A stretch of DNA of 64,000 nucleotides, taken from the NCBI GenBank assembly GCA_022841745.1, contig JALHQW010000012.1, positions 62,001-126,000 of the forward strand, given 5' to 3'. Made by a program: the position numbers and the translations under genes. Positions 9,011 through 18,055 of the stretch are shown piece by piece. Origin of the DNA: Saprospiraceae bacterium. Its GTDB lineage: Bacteria > Bacteroidota > Bacteroidia > Chitinophagales > Saprospiraceae. The stretch's first letter is position 1. The number at the start of each line of letters is the position of its first letter. The notes beneath the pieces are model-generated. The model did not search any database. It saw only the letters and a program-made list of their open reading frames with translations, and was not told the origin of the DNA.

Positions 9011-11263
9011 TTATTGTTTTACGATTTTCACCGGTCTCGAAATCATAATCCCCTTGCCATCGCAGTGTGACAAAAAATAAAGCCCGGCAGGGAATTGGTG
9101 TAGGTCCAACTGCATTTCGGTAGCCTCAAAAGGCAAAGTCAGCAATACCTGCCCGGCAACGTTGCTCAACCGCAAAAAGGAGTTGTCGTAAACGTAATTG
9201 CCCGGTAATGAAACCTTTACGTCGCCGGAGTTGGGATTGGGCTGGATGAACAGTTCACTGCTCCTTTCCGCTTGGGCAACTGGTTCATCCTTGATGGCTG
9301 ACCGACTGGCGGTTTCGTCGCTCGGTGGGGCCAGGTAGTTGCCCGATGCACAGGTCATAATATAGGCATGTGAATAGCTGCCCGGCTTCGCCCAAAAGCC
9401 TGGGCGAAGTTCCACCGATTGGCCAGCCTTCATTACCAGGGTGCCGTCGTTATGCACCGTCGTGTAACCGGAGTTGCAGATGTTGCCCGCACGGATGGTA
9501 TTCGAAGCGATGAAAATATTGGGAGCGGTGGAGTTGTAAAAATCGTCGCAAGCATCCAAATTCACTGCTATGGTCGCAGGAGCGTACACCCCGACGGCAT
9601 CCCATGCCAGCGCGGTTTGAACGACTTCGAACGAGCAGTTACCAAACAAATCCTTCGCTGCCTCGATGGCCCCTTGACGAGCGGCGGCATATCCGGAGCC
9701 GGGCGTCAGATAAACGGTGAGGCTGCGGTAGGCAATGGCTGCGGCTTTGTTTTTGCCGATGCCGGTGACGGGCGTGTAAACCCAGTTGTTGGTGCCCCCG
9801 TTTTTGTCGTTGTTGCCGTCGGTGAGCGAGCTGCCCTCTGCCAGCAGGTAAAACCAGTGGTTATGCACTGTGCAGCGGTTGTGGCTGTTGGAACTGCCCC
9901 AAAATTGACCTAAGTAAGTGTCGGGATTGGATTTCGATTTGGGGTTTTTCATGTCCCGGAGATAGCCGTTGGCTACCCAGAAGTCTTCTCCAATGAGGTA
10001 ATCGCCAATGTTGCCAGTACTGGCGCCGGCGTAAAACTCAACCATGGCTCCGAAAATGTCGCTGAACGATTCGTTGAGTGCGCCTGCCTCGCCGGCGTTG
10101 AAAAACCCGGCAGAGCTCTTACAGATGCCGTGCCCGAATTCGTGCCCCACCACGTCCAGCGATACCAAGTAATTGCTTGCCAGTGAGCAGCCTTTGTAGA
10201 ACAAGGCGTAAGTGCCAAACCAGAAAGCATTGTCGCAACCTGCGCTCGACACATTACTGTACATTAGCGTACCAGCGTTGTTGTAGCTGTTCCGGTTGTG
10301 TTGTTGCAATAAGTAGTCGTAGGTCCATTCCGTCGCCCAATGTGCGCTGGCGGAGGGAACAGTGGCGGCAGTCGTCCAGTCGTTGTCGGCATCATATACT
10401 TCGGCGCTGTTGAATTGTGTATGAACCCCGCTGCCCCGGCAATCATCGAACAGGCGATAGCCATTTGCGACACCAGTGTATTCGGTGAAATACTGCCGGT
10501 TGTTGCCATCATACAAAGTGTGGCTTGTTGTCGTCGTACCTACGCAGTTGGAGACCAATGGGATTTTCTTGAAAACAACGCCGCTGTTGGCGTCCACATA
10601 AACCGCATCGCCGCCGAGGGGTTCTTTTGTATAAACCTCGAAAAAATAAGCCAGCACAAAGTTTCCCGCCTCCAGTTCTGCAGTGTCCGTGTCGGTGGTG
10701 AGAAGCAGTTTCCCTTCGGGAAAGTAGGTGGCGGCAGGGTTTTGCAAGATGGTTTTAAGCAAATTCTCCTCCGCTGTGTCCTGCCACATGAAAATGGAAG
10801 CGTTGACCGAGTTGAGCGCAGCTGCCCGCGCCTGGGCAAGCGTCAACGACGGCGCCACTTCCAGGTCGAGGTCGGGCACTATCCGCCCGGTCGCCTTGCG
10901 AACCTGCCCGTTCACGGAATGTAATCTCGACACCGCTTGTTCCACCTCCAAACCCTTGTAAACGTGCTGGTATTTATAGTGGCGCATCGGGTCGTTCAGT
11001 GTATCGCCGCAACAATCCGTCAGCAGCATCTCGTCGTCGCTGTTCAAGCCGAAAGCTGCTCCATGCTGTGCCCAAAACGACTCAACTTCCGTGCAACAAG
11101 TCAGGTCTTCCCTCATTAGCACCCAACCAAGGGTGCTTTCATCATCGGCAATGGCCCTCATTGCAGGGTTGTTGAAATTGTAGGATCCCTGTGACTGTAA
11201 GTTCCCGGCACAAATCGCCAGGCAGGACGGCAGGAGCATTATTTTTAAAAATCTGTTTTTCAT
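9011..11263 (-). CDS. Secreted M4 (thermolysin-like) metalloprotease with T9SS tail
   Basis: A 750-residue zinc endopeptidase precursor. A signal peptide (MKNRFLKIMLLPSCLAICAG) is followed by an FTP/PepSY-type propeptide (about 50-250). The M4 catalytic domain carries HEFGH at 374-378 and, about 20 residues later, GALNESFSDIFG, which supplies the glutamate zinc ligand. After the protease domain comes a linker and a C-terminal T9SS sorting domain (FIQPNPNSGDVKVSL ... FPAGLYFL). The protein should therefore be exported through Sec, cross the outer membrane by T9SS and mature by loss of the propeptide. An upstream in-frame codon would add ten polar residues before the signal peptide, so the ATG at 11263 is chosen. 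It appears monocistronic, ending at the hairpin at 8956-9002. It probably digests extracellular protein. Confidence 0.93.
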   Translation of the reverse strand: MKNRFLKIMLLPSCLAICAGNLQSQGSYNFNNPAMRAIADDESTLGWVLMREDLTCCTEVESFWAQHGAAFGLNSDDEMLLTDCCGDTLNDPMRHYKYQHVYKGLEVEQAVSRLHSVNGQVRKATGRIVPDLDLEVAPSLTLAQARAAALNSVNASIFMWQDTAEENLLKTILQNPAATYFPEGKLLLTTDTDTAELEAGNFVLAYFFEVYTKEPLGGDAVYVDANSGVVFKKIPLVSNCVGTTTTSHTLYDGNNRQYFTEYTGVANGYRLFDDCRGSGVHTQFNSAEVYDADNDWTTAATVPSASAHWATEWTYDYLLQQHNRNSYNNAGTLMYSNVSSAGCDNAFWFGTYALFYKGCSLASNYLVSLDVVGHEFGHGICKSSAGFFNAGEAGALNESFSDIFGAMVEFYAGASTGNIGDYLIGEDFWVANGYLRDMKNPKSKSNPDTYLGQFWGSSNSHNRCTVHNHWFYLLAEGSSLTDGNNDKNGGTNNWVYTPVTGIGKNKAAAIAYRSLTVYLTPGSGYAAARQGAIEAAKDLFGNCSFEVVQTALAWDAVGVYAPATIAVNLDACDDFYNSTAPNIFIASNTIRAGNICNSGYTTVHNDGTLVMKAGQSVELRPGFWAKPGSYSHAYIMTCASGNYLAPPSDETASRSAIKDEPVAQAERSSELFIQPNPNSGDVKVSLPGNYVYDNSFLRLSNVAGQVLLTLPFEATEMQLDLHQFPAGLYFLSHCDGKGIMISRPVKIVKQ

Positions 11264-11336
11264 GACGGTAATTTTTGGGCCGCTGCCGTCCACCGCTTCA
11301 CGACGGCAGGCTGCGGCCAGGTTTGAGGGGGAACGA

Positions 11337-12218
11337 TTATTTGCCGCCCGTTGGCACCGCCTGTTTCAATGCTGCGTTTTCAGCTTCCAGTGCCGCCACT
11401 TTTTTGTTCAGTTCAATCAGGTGCAGGTAGATTTCCTCGATTTTCTCCTGGTGCTTGACCGCCATTTCCTTTAATTCGAAGCCGCCGTCTGCCACAATCT
11501 CCTTTGCAGAGGGAATATTTGGCAGGTGTCCGTTTTCCTTGACAAAAGCATCCACTTTATCCAAAGGGAGCAGGTCGTAGCCTTCCTCGAAGACATAATC
11601 CGCCCATGACGAAGTGCCATAAATGGCGACCTTGACCTGCTCGGTCAAAATGCCCCCTTTCACATAAAGGCGGTATCCAGCAGGGAAGGGGCCGTTGGGA
11701 CAGTTGGGACAGGTGCCAGCGGGGTCAAGCCCTATGCCGACCTTGCCGTCGTCCTTGAGGAAAAGGTCCCAGTTTGCCCCAGCCGGGTTGCCTGGGTTGC
11801 TGAAGGGACGCCAGAAGTTTAGGCCACCATCGGTAATGCTATTGTTTGCTACATTGTCTTTTACATATTCGATGCCCCAGCGGCCATTGGGGAATTGATT
11901 GATGCTTACGTCGTCGCTAAAAAGTAGCATCGGCCCGCCGAAGGGGCTGGCACCGGAAATCATGGCGGCGCCTGCCAGATGGAGCCTTTGGGTGGGTGCG
12001 CTGATACCAATGCCTACGTTCCCATTGGTGCCAAGAATACGCATCCGCTCGATACCGTTGGTTTTGATAACCAAGGGATTTGTGTTGGCGCTTGTGCCTC
12101 CGAGCCAACTGTTGGTGCCGATGTTATTGCCGGTGACGACCCAGGGTTGAGCCATCACTTGAGTGGCAGCCAGCAGCCCAAAAGCTGTGAGGATCAGGTT
12201 TTTCAGAAAGTTTTTCAT
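11337..12218 (-). CDS. Secreted fibre-like protein with C-terminal coiled coil
   Basis: 293 residues. The start at 12218 gives a clean signal peptide (MKNFLKNLILTAFGLLAATQVMAQ); 59 further upstream codons are open but polar. Motifs such as NVGIGISAPTQRLHLAGA and a later DDGKVGIGLDP are the beta-helical repeat phrases of phage-tail-fibre-like surface proteins of Bacteroidota. The C-terminal segment (FVKENGHLPNIPSAKEIVADG, then about 40 residues of heptad-patterned helix to KKVAALEAENAALKQAV) is a common ending of that family and probably trimerises. There is no S74 catalytic serine here, unlike the neighbour at 12545. It lies 326 bp downstream of that adhesin on the same strand. The function is surface attachment by family resemblance; no ligand can be named. 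Confidence 0.8.
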   Translation of the reverse strand: MKNFLKNLILTAFGLLAATQVMAQPWVVTGNNIGTNSWLGGTSANTNPLVIKTNGIERMRILGTNGNVGIGISAPTQRLHLAGAAMISGASPFGGPMLLFSDDVSINQFPNGRWGIEYVKDNVANNSITDGGLNFWRPFSNPGNPAGANWDLFLKDDGKVGIGLDPAGTCPNCPNGPFPAGYRLYVKGGILTEQVKVAIYGTSSWADYVFEEGYDLLPLDKVDAFVKENGHLPNIPSAKEIVADGGFELKEMAVKHQEKIEEIYLHLIELNKKVAALEAENAALKQAVPTGGK

Positions 12219-12544
12219 AATTAAAAAAATTAAAATGGTTGGTGGTGTAGCGCCCCTATCAAGGCGGGCGCTTTTTCCTTTGGCAGATGTTTGTGCAGGG
12301 GCCGGATTCTTATGATTTGACATAGATTGTCCTGCAGGATACCCTGCTATTTGGCTTTCATACCTTCGATAGCGCCGGCTGGAAGTCTTGGGCAAGGATT
12401 TGGGTGGCGGACAACATCAGCACGGCAACGAATCTAAGGCCGCTGAACTTGCCGACGGCATCCACGCCGTTCCGGCGCTAAGGAGGAATGGGCGTGGATG
12501 CTTTAATGTCCGTATCATATTCATTTGATTTTCAATGATTCAAT
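12219..12544. other. Intergenic stretch with an inverted repeat
   Basis: No gene is seen. An 11-bp perfect inverted repeat (12458-12468 with 12491-12501, arms GCATCCACGCC and its complement) lies 45 bp beyond the stop of the repeat adhesin. It lacks a T-run on the minus strand, so its role as a terminator is uncertain. Confidence 0.5.
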
Positions 12545-15500
12545 CTATCGGTTGTTGTCGTTCGGGTTAGCTTGATTTACCAATGCAGCCCTAAAGGATT
12601 GCATTTCGGTACGCAGCTCGTCGAGTTGGGTTTGGAGGGATTGGTTTTGTTGTGTCAGCGTACCCAATTGTGCGTTTTGCAATTTAAGCGCCTCGATTTG
12701 TGCTTGTTGCTCCTGTATTGCTTTTGTCAAAACTGGAATCAAAGCATCGTACTTCATTGCATAAAATTCATCCTCGTTTTTTGGGCTGATCACGGCTTCC
12801 GGGACGACGCTCTCGACTTCTTGTGCAATAAATCCCAACATCAGGTTGCCATCGGGACTTTCTTTCCATTGATATTGTACAGGGCGCAGGAGCATGATAT
12901 CTTTTAGCCCATGCTTGGTATTGGAGATATTTGTTTTGAGCCTGATGTCCGAAGTCTGGATGGTCCCATTGCAAGCCCAAACTTCTCTCCATTTCCAATT
13001 CGTATTTCCAAGAGAAACGCCATTTGCGGTAGTCGTACAATTAAAACCTGGCAGTACATTCTTAACAGCGGCATTGCCCAATCGAATCTCATTATCAGAT
13101 CTAACCGTGGCACCATTGCCTATGGCCGTTGTATTGCTGGGGTTAGTAAAAGTTGAACCTGGTCCGGCATTGTAACCCAATGCGGTATTATTAGATCCGG
13201 TGGTATTGTATAAAAGTGCATTATTGCCGACCGCTGTGTTCTGATTGCCCGTTGTGTTCAGCCTGAGGGCATAATAACCGCTTGCTGTGTTTTCATCCCC
13301 ATCAATGTTTTTTTCCAGGGCAAAATTTCCGTTTCCAGTATTGTTTAATCCGATGGTATTATTCAAAAGTGCGCCCACGCCATTTGCTGTGTTCTGCTCC
13401 CCAGTGGTGTTGTTTTGAAGGGCGCTAACCCCAGTTGCCGTATTGGAAATTCCATTTGTGTTTAGATTGAGTGCTTTGTGTCCTAAGGCTGTATTGCTAC
13501 TCCCGGTTTTGTTTCTTTGAAGAGCATAGGCACCATTGGCCGTATTGAAATATCCACTGTTCGCTCCGATGGTAGTGTTATCTTGGAGTGCATATGCCCC
13601 AGTGGCTGTGTTTTCAATCCCGGTTGTGTTGGTTTGAAGTGCTCCGTGTCCCATAGCCGTGTTGTGCGATGCTATGGTGTTAGCTTGAAGCGCAAATGCC
13701 CCGTTTGCCGTGTTTTCAATTCCGATGGTATTGGATTGAAGCGTTCCGTAACCCGTAGCCGTGTTGTAAGATGCGGTGGTGTTAGCTTGGAGTGCTGATT
13801 TCCCGACGGCTGTATTGTTGTTCCCGCCAATGTTATTTAAAAGTGCAGATGATCCATTTGCAGTGTTGTTTATCCCGTTGGTGTTTCTTTCAAGCGCACT
13901 TGAACCTGTTGCGGTGTTGTCGCTCGCTAAGTTTCTGTCAAGTGCCAAATAACCGTTGGCCGTGTTTCTACTTCCTGTAGCGTTCAATCTTAGCGCAGAT
14001 GACCCGGTCGCCGTGTTTCTAAATCCAGTGGATGCAGTACCTGCGTTGGTGGCAAGTGCATTTGCCCCAATAGCGGTGTTGTCGCTCGCTTTGTTCAGTT
14101 TAAGGGCGTTGTGCCCGTTCGCTGTGTTTCTGGCTCCAACAATGTTTGAATTAAGTGCAAACGACCCGGTTGCCGTGTTCAGGGTCCCAGTAGTGTTCGC
14201 TTGAAGCGCAGCTGCGCCGGTAGCCGTATTGTCAGTTCCGGTGTTCAGGTATAGCGCACTTGCGCCGATTGCAGTGTTTCTAATTCCGGCAATGTTTGCA
14301 TTAAGCGCACCCACTCCATTTGCTGTGTTCTGAGATCCGGTGGTGTTTTTTTCGAGTGCAAATGTCCCGGTTGCAGTATTGTCAAACCCAGTTGTATTTA
14401 CATGGAGTGCCCATACACCAACTGCCGTGTTGTTGCTGCCTGTTGACAGATTTGTCGTTCCTCTCAAGGCTTCCGAGCCAACAGCGGTGTTGTTGCCACC
14501 GATGGTATTCAATTGGAGTGCCCTGAAGCCGCTTGCGGTGTTGCCAGACCCGGTGTTAAAGAAAAGAGATTCGTAACCAGTCGCCGTATTGAACGTACCG
14601 GCAATGTTGGTTGTAAGTGCCTTAAAGCCGATAGCGGTATTCTCCTTGGCGGTGGTGTTGCCGAGGCCCGCTTCGTAGCCGAAAAACGTCGGGCCGTTCG
14701 GGTGAATGGCACCAGCATGGGTGCTGTTTACTTTAAAATTGAGCGGTACGAGGGTGCCGAAGGGATTGGTTGTGCCAAGGAAGTTCGCAGCGGTAATGCC
14801 CAGATTTCCGTTTATGTCCCATTTCGTTACTCCTCCTCCGCCGCCGCCGCCGCCAGTCAATTCCGCCAAAACGACAACTCCATTAGCGTCCACACTCAAC
14901 ACCTTGGGAGGGGTTGGTGAAAGCGGAAGCGATAACGTTGAAAGCGAAGCGGAGGTGAGATTTCGGAAAGTTAGACCACTGGTTCCGGCTGCACCCGGTA
15001 CAAACGGCAAGATTTTATTTTCATCTATTTCAAGGCTGTTGGTCGGGCCGAGCGGATCATCGGAAAGTCCGATACCGACATTCACATTATTGCCGAGAAT
15101 CAAAGCATCAGATGTCGTCACGATAGCATTTGCTCCGATGGCAGTTGCGTTGTTCAACTGCCCGTTTGTCACATCTACATCCGCTCCGGAGCCTATGGCG
15201 GTATTGTTGGAACCTGTGGTGTTGGTGATAAGCGCATTTATTCCAATTGCCGTGTTGTCATATCCAATGGTGTTGGAAGAAAGCGCCTGTGCTCCATTGG
15301 CGGTATTGTCACCACCAATTGTGTTGTGTGAAAGCGCACCTGTTCCATTGGCGGTGTTATAGTTGCCAATGGTGTTGGCATTAAGCGCTTCCTTTCCAGT
15401 GGCGGAGTTATAGGATCCGCTGTCGTTGTTACGTAGCGCATTAAAGCCACTAGCCGTGTTTTCGGTACCCGTTTTATTGGATAAAAGCGCATAAGTTCCA

Positions 15501-16846
15501 TTTGCGACGTTGGCGAAACCTGTGGTATTGGCAGCAAGCGCGTCAAATCCAATAGCGGTGTTGAAGTTGCCAGTAGTGTTTGAAAGAAGTGCTTCCCTAC
15601 CAACTGCCGTGTTGTTGTTGCCGCTTGCATTGGCATGAAGTGCTTGGTCGCCGATAGCTGTGTTCGAGGTGCCAGTATTATTCGCTGGGGTTCCGCTGCC
15701 GTATAGGGCTTGGTAGCCGACCGCGGTATTGTAGGTTAGGTAGCTACTGCCAACCGAATTGTCGTTGGCATTAAACATGGCGCGAAAACCAATGGCTGTG
15801 GTTCGACTGTTGTACAAATTGTTATACATAGCCTCTGCCCCAACAGCCGTATTTTCCCACCCGCGATTTCCAACGAGAGTTCTGTATCCTACTGCAGTGT
15901 TGTGAAATCCATCCTCATTATTTTTCAATGCCAAAGATCCAACAGCGGTGTTGTACCAGCCACCATGATTCTGCCAAAGCGTATAATATCCAATCCCAGT
16001 ATTATCCCTTCCTGTTATGTTGAGTTGGAGGGAGCCATTCCCTATAGCCGTGTTTTGCAACCCTGTTGTGTTGTCCTTAAGTGCCCAGTAGCCCAAGGCG
16101 GTGTTAAAGATGCCTGTAGTGCCTGGAACGGTAATGTTGGCATTGCCAGCGTTTTTGCCAACAAAGGTATTTTCGCCATTCGGCTTGTCATCCAATTCCA
16201 GCATCGTATTGCCATTTGCATTCTTCCGTAAAACAAGCACATCAGTTCTTGCTGTCCCATCAGGGTTAATCCCCAAATCCATGTGGATCTCGTCGTTGTT
16301 GCTGCCATCATCCACTATTACTTTAGTGTCTGAGCCACCAGTGCAATCCTCCAACACATCGCAAGCATTCAGCGGAAGTACAACCTTGTTTCCTTCGCTG
16401 ATGCTCAATTGATTTCCCTCCAATGAAAGCACCTGCCTTTCTGATTCCACATTTCCAGCCTTCAGCGCATAAGGCACCGAAAGCATCTCAGAAGTCCCCA
16501 CCACCTGATAGTCCCTGCCCCCTGCCGGGTCAACGGCCACTTCCAAAAAGCAGGGGGTACGGCTCCAATCAATGTCTGCAAAAATTCCGCTGAACGGGGT
16601 GCCCCTGCCGATATGAAGATTGAACAAACCCAGCTGATTCGTGGCGGCTGTGAAGGTTTCTGCGTAGGCCACCTTCTCTGAAGTCCTATCCTGCAAAATC
16701 CTGAACTGAACGCCTATCGTTGCGTTCGTGATGGGGTTTCCAGCATGGTCCCTTGCTATCGCCTGGTAATTGATGGCTTGCGGTGCTTGCGCCGAAAGTG
16801 TAAATGCTACGGCAGCAAAAATGACGGTGAATATGATGGTTTTCAT
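12545..16846 (-). CDS. Repeat adhesin with S74 self-cleaving chaperone tail
   Basis: 1433 residues. A signal peptide (MKTIIFTVIFAAVAFTLSAQ) leads into a conserved N-terminal domain (QAINYQAIARDHAGNPI ... SVPYALKAGNVES) typical of Bacteroidota fibre proteins. From about residue 235 to 1230 it consists of repeats of about 17 residues built on NTAxGxxALxxNTTG, a YadA-head-like left-handed beta-roll pattern expected to form a long trimeric stalk. It has a break near residues 620-690 with a glycine run. The C-terminus is a peptidase S74 intramolecular chaperone: SDIRLK places the Ser1299/Lys1304 dyad, followed by the LGFIAQEVESVVPEAV motif and a glutamine-rich coiled coil. In this family the chaperone trimerises the fibre and then cuts itself off. 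It starts one base after the stop of the gene at 16848, so the two are co-transcribed. Confidence 0.9.
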   Translation of the reverse strand: MKTIIFTVIFAAVAFTLSAQAPQAINYQAIARDHAGNPITNATIGVQFRILQDRTSEKVAYAETFTAATNQLGLFNLHIGRGTPFSGIFADIDWSRTPCFLEVAVDPAGGRDYQVVGTSEMLSVPYALKAGNVESERQVLSLEGNQLSISEGNKVVLPLNACDVLEDCTGGSDTKVIVDDGSNNDEIHMDLGINPDGTARTDVLVLRKNANGNTMLELDDKPNGENTFVGKNAGNANITVPGTTGIFNTALGYWALKDNTTGLQNTAIGNGSLQLNITGRDNTGIGYYTLWQNHGGWYNTAVGSLALKNNEDGFHNTAVGYRTLVGNRGWENTAVGAEAMYNNLYNSRTTAIGFRAMFNANDNSVGSSYLTYNTAVGYQALYGSGTPANNTGTSNTAIGDQALHANASGNNNTAVGREALLSNTTGNFNTAIGFDALAANTTGFANVANGTYALLSNKTGTENTASGFNALRNNDSGSYNSATGKEALNANTIGNYNTANGTGALSHNTIGGDNTANGAQALSSNTIGYDNTAIGINALITNTTGSNNTAIGSGADVDVTNGQLNNATAIGANAIVTTSDALILGNNVNVGIGLSDDPLGPTNSLEIDENKILPFVPGAAGTSGLTFRNLTSASLSTLSLPLSPTPPKVLSVDANGVVVLAELTGGGGGGGGVTKWDINGNLGITAANFLGTTNPFGTLVPLNFKVNSTHAGAIHPNGPTFFGYEAGLGNTTAKENTAIGFKALTTNIAGTFNTATGYESLFFNTGSGNTASGFRALQLNTIGGNNTAVGSEALRGTTNLSTGSNNTAVGVWALHVNTTGFDNTATGTFALEKNTTGSQNTANGVGALNANIAGIRNTAIGASALYLNTGTDNTATGAAALQANTTGTLNTATGSFALNSNIVGARNTANGHNALKLNKASDNTAIGANALATNAGTASTGFRNTATGSSALRLNATGSRNTANGYLALDRNLASDNTATGSSALERNTNGINNTANGSSALLNNIGGNNNTAVGKSALQANTTASYNTATGYGTLQSNTIGIENTANGAFALQANTIASHNTAMGHGALQTNTTGIENTATGAYALQDNTTIGANSGYFNTANGAYALQRNKTGSSNTALGHKALNLNTNGISNTATGVSALQNNTTGEQNTANGVGALLNNTIGLNNTGNGNFALEKNIDGDENTASGYYALRLNTTGNQNTAVGNNALLYNTTGSNNTALGYNAGPGSTFTNPSNTTAIGNGATVRSDNEIRLGNAAVKNVLPGFNCTTTANGVSLGNTNWKWREVWACNGTIQTSDIRLKTNISNTKHGLKDIMLLRPVQYQWKESPDGNLMLGFIAQEVESVVPEAVISPKNEDEFYAMKYDALIPVLTKAIQEQQAQIEALKLQNAQLGTLTQQNQSLQTQLDELRTEMQSFRAALVNQANPNDNNR
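13130..16110 (-). repeat. Long array of 51-bp coding repeats in the adhesin
   Basis: The adhesin is encoded by diverged tandem units of 51 bp (17 codons), with occasional units of 48 or 54 bp. The phrase encoding NTAxG recurs throughout. Limits are approximate and the array is interrupted at about 14700-15150. Such arrays can change length by recombination or slippage. Confidence 0.8.
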
Positions 16847-16847
16847 G

Positions 16848-17324
16848 TTAGTCGAATTTTAGAATTTTGAAAGAATTTGATTGATGGTTTTTAAGGTCTG
16901 CCACCGTGAGCAGGTAGTAGCCGCTCGCCAAGCCGGAAAGATCGGTTTGCCAAATAGCTGCATCGGTTTTTGAAGTGAGGATGCTCCTGCCAAGCACATC
17001 TCGTAAAGAAATGGTGATGTTTTCAAGCTCGACTCCCTCCAACTGCACCTGCAAATTGGAGCTGGTCGGGTTTGGGAAAACCCTTATCGCTCCCGGCAAA
17101 AAGGTTTCCTGAATGGCACTCACCACCTCATAACTGGGTTGATGGAAGCCCTGTGTCAGTATCGTTCCGTCATTTTCAATGGTGGTGATGGCGGCCTCGC
17201 CAACCGTGTAACTTATGTTCATGCTCCCGGCATTGCCCTCGCCGCCAATGGAGCCAATGACATATTGGGATTTGCCTTCGTGGGCGATAAAGAGCAATAA
17301 GGACAATGGAATTAGATGCTTCAT
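16848..17324 (-). CDS. Small secreted T9SS cargo protein
   Basis: 158 residues starting at the ATG at 17324 (MKHLIPLSLLLFIAHEGKSQ, a signal peptide). A short N-terminal domain contains YVIGSIGGEGN and the phrase SYTVGEAAITTIENDGTILTQGFHQP, which is widespread in short Bacteroidota proteins placed next to adhesin genes. The rest is a complete type-A T9SS sorting domain (IRVFPNPTSSNLQVQLEG ... LASGYYLLTV). It lies upstream of the repeat adhesin with one base between stop and start (TAA, C, ATG), implying translational coupling. It is probably a secreted companion of the adhesin, but the molecular role is unknown. Confidence 0.85.
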   Translation of the reverse strand: MKHLIPLSLLLFIAHEGKSQYVIGSIGGEGNAGSMNISYTVGEAAITTIENDGTILTQGFHQPSYEVVSAIQETFLPGAIRVFPNPTSSNLQVQLEGVELENITISLRDVLGRSILTSKTDAAIWQTDLSGLASGYYLLTVADLKNHQSNSFKILKFD

Positions 17325-17854
17325 TTCATTTGAATTTTTATGGTTGTGACAGTCTGGCAACTTTTAAAATATCAACAGGGCCAATATTCCGCAAAACAGT
17401 AAACCGGAAAAGGTGATTTTACACAAGGAGGGTTTCATAAGTCATCAAGTTTTAAAATAAAAAAGGATGCAATTGGCTCTATGCTTTTCTTTTCGGAGCG
17501 GGAGTTTCGGATCGTGGAGGGAAGGCTAAAAAAGAGGGCAAATTTTCATCAAACCTATTCGTGAAAATTACCACAAAATCAGTTTTCAAACATTCGGCGG
17601 CCCTCACTCTATATTCGGTCGCTTTCATTTGGTATTCGGTAAAAACAAGGTGATTAATAGTGTGAAAAGGCATATTCATCGTTTTTGAAAGGTAGATACT
17701 GAATAGTAGGCTGTGCCAATTTGTGGTGGGCGCCATAGTAGGCGATGTGGGCATGCGGGTATTGGTTTCATGGACGCTGTTTTTTAGGTGGATTGTTTTT
17801 AAATCCAACGCTGCAAAACTGTGGCAACACCTTCAATTTGAAAAGCGGCGATGA
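17325..17854. other. Gene-free stretch upstream of the T9SS/adhesin operon
   Basis: About 530 bp without a convincing gene. The open frame at 17479-17808 on the minus strand has no signal peptide, no recognisable motif and odd composition, and I treat it as spurious. The leader and promoter of the operon at 17324 should lie in the first 150 bp, but I could not find a clear TAnnTTTG element there. Confidence 0.5.
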
Positions 17855-17950
17855 GCGAACGGTGGTTTCGGCTTAGGCTGTGGACTGTTATACCGAGCGA
17901 AAGGCAAAAGCAGCTTCAAAACCGTTCACTCGGTCAAAACCACCGTTCGC
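17855..17950. promoter_or_regulatory. Putative compound LytTR operator upstream of the sensor kinase
   Basis: On the plus strand ACCGTTCAC (17921-17929) and ACCGTTCGC (17942-17950) are direct repeats 21 bp apart. In the opposite orientation GCGAACGGT (17855-17863) and the related GCGAAAGGC (17897-17905) are 42 bp apart, exactly twice 21. All 9-mers fit the loose LytTR half-site pattern (CCGTT core). The right-hand pair sits 106 bp from the kinase ATG, as in the duplicate at 8583. This suggests autoregulation by the LytTR protein at 21189. Confidence 0.6.
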
Positions 17951-18001
17951 TAATTGCATTTGACAATTGTTGGATAAGTCCCATAGATTCGTCCGGTCTG
18001 A

Positions 18002-18031
18002 TTGACAGTTTATTCCCTGCCAATACTTTTC
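18002..18031 (+). promoter_or_regulatory. Core promoter of the kinase-regulator operon
   Basis: TTGACA at 18002 and TACTTTTC at 18024-18031 match the Bacteroidota -33 (TTG) and -7 (TAnnTTTG, seven of eight) elements with a 19-bp gap. Transcription would begin near 18038, which excludes the upstream start at 18002 and supports the ATG at 18056. Confidence 0.55.
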
Positions 18032-18055
18032 CCCAACTCGCCATACCTTGCAGCT

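Noticed and set aside
13130-16110. Regular 51-bp repeats considered as a CRISPR array
   Set aside because: There are no unique spacers; the repeats are in frame and encode the NTAxG beta-roll of a surface fibre.
17479-17808. 109-codon minus-strand open frame in the gap before the adhesin operon
   Set aside because: No signal peptide, domain or promoter; composition is irregular. I left it out of the gene list.
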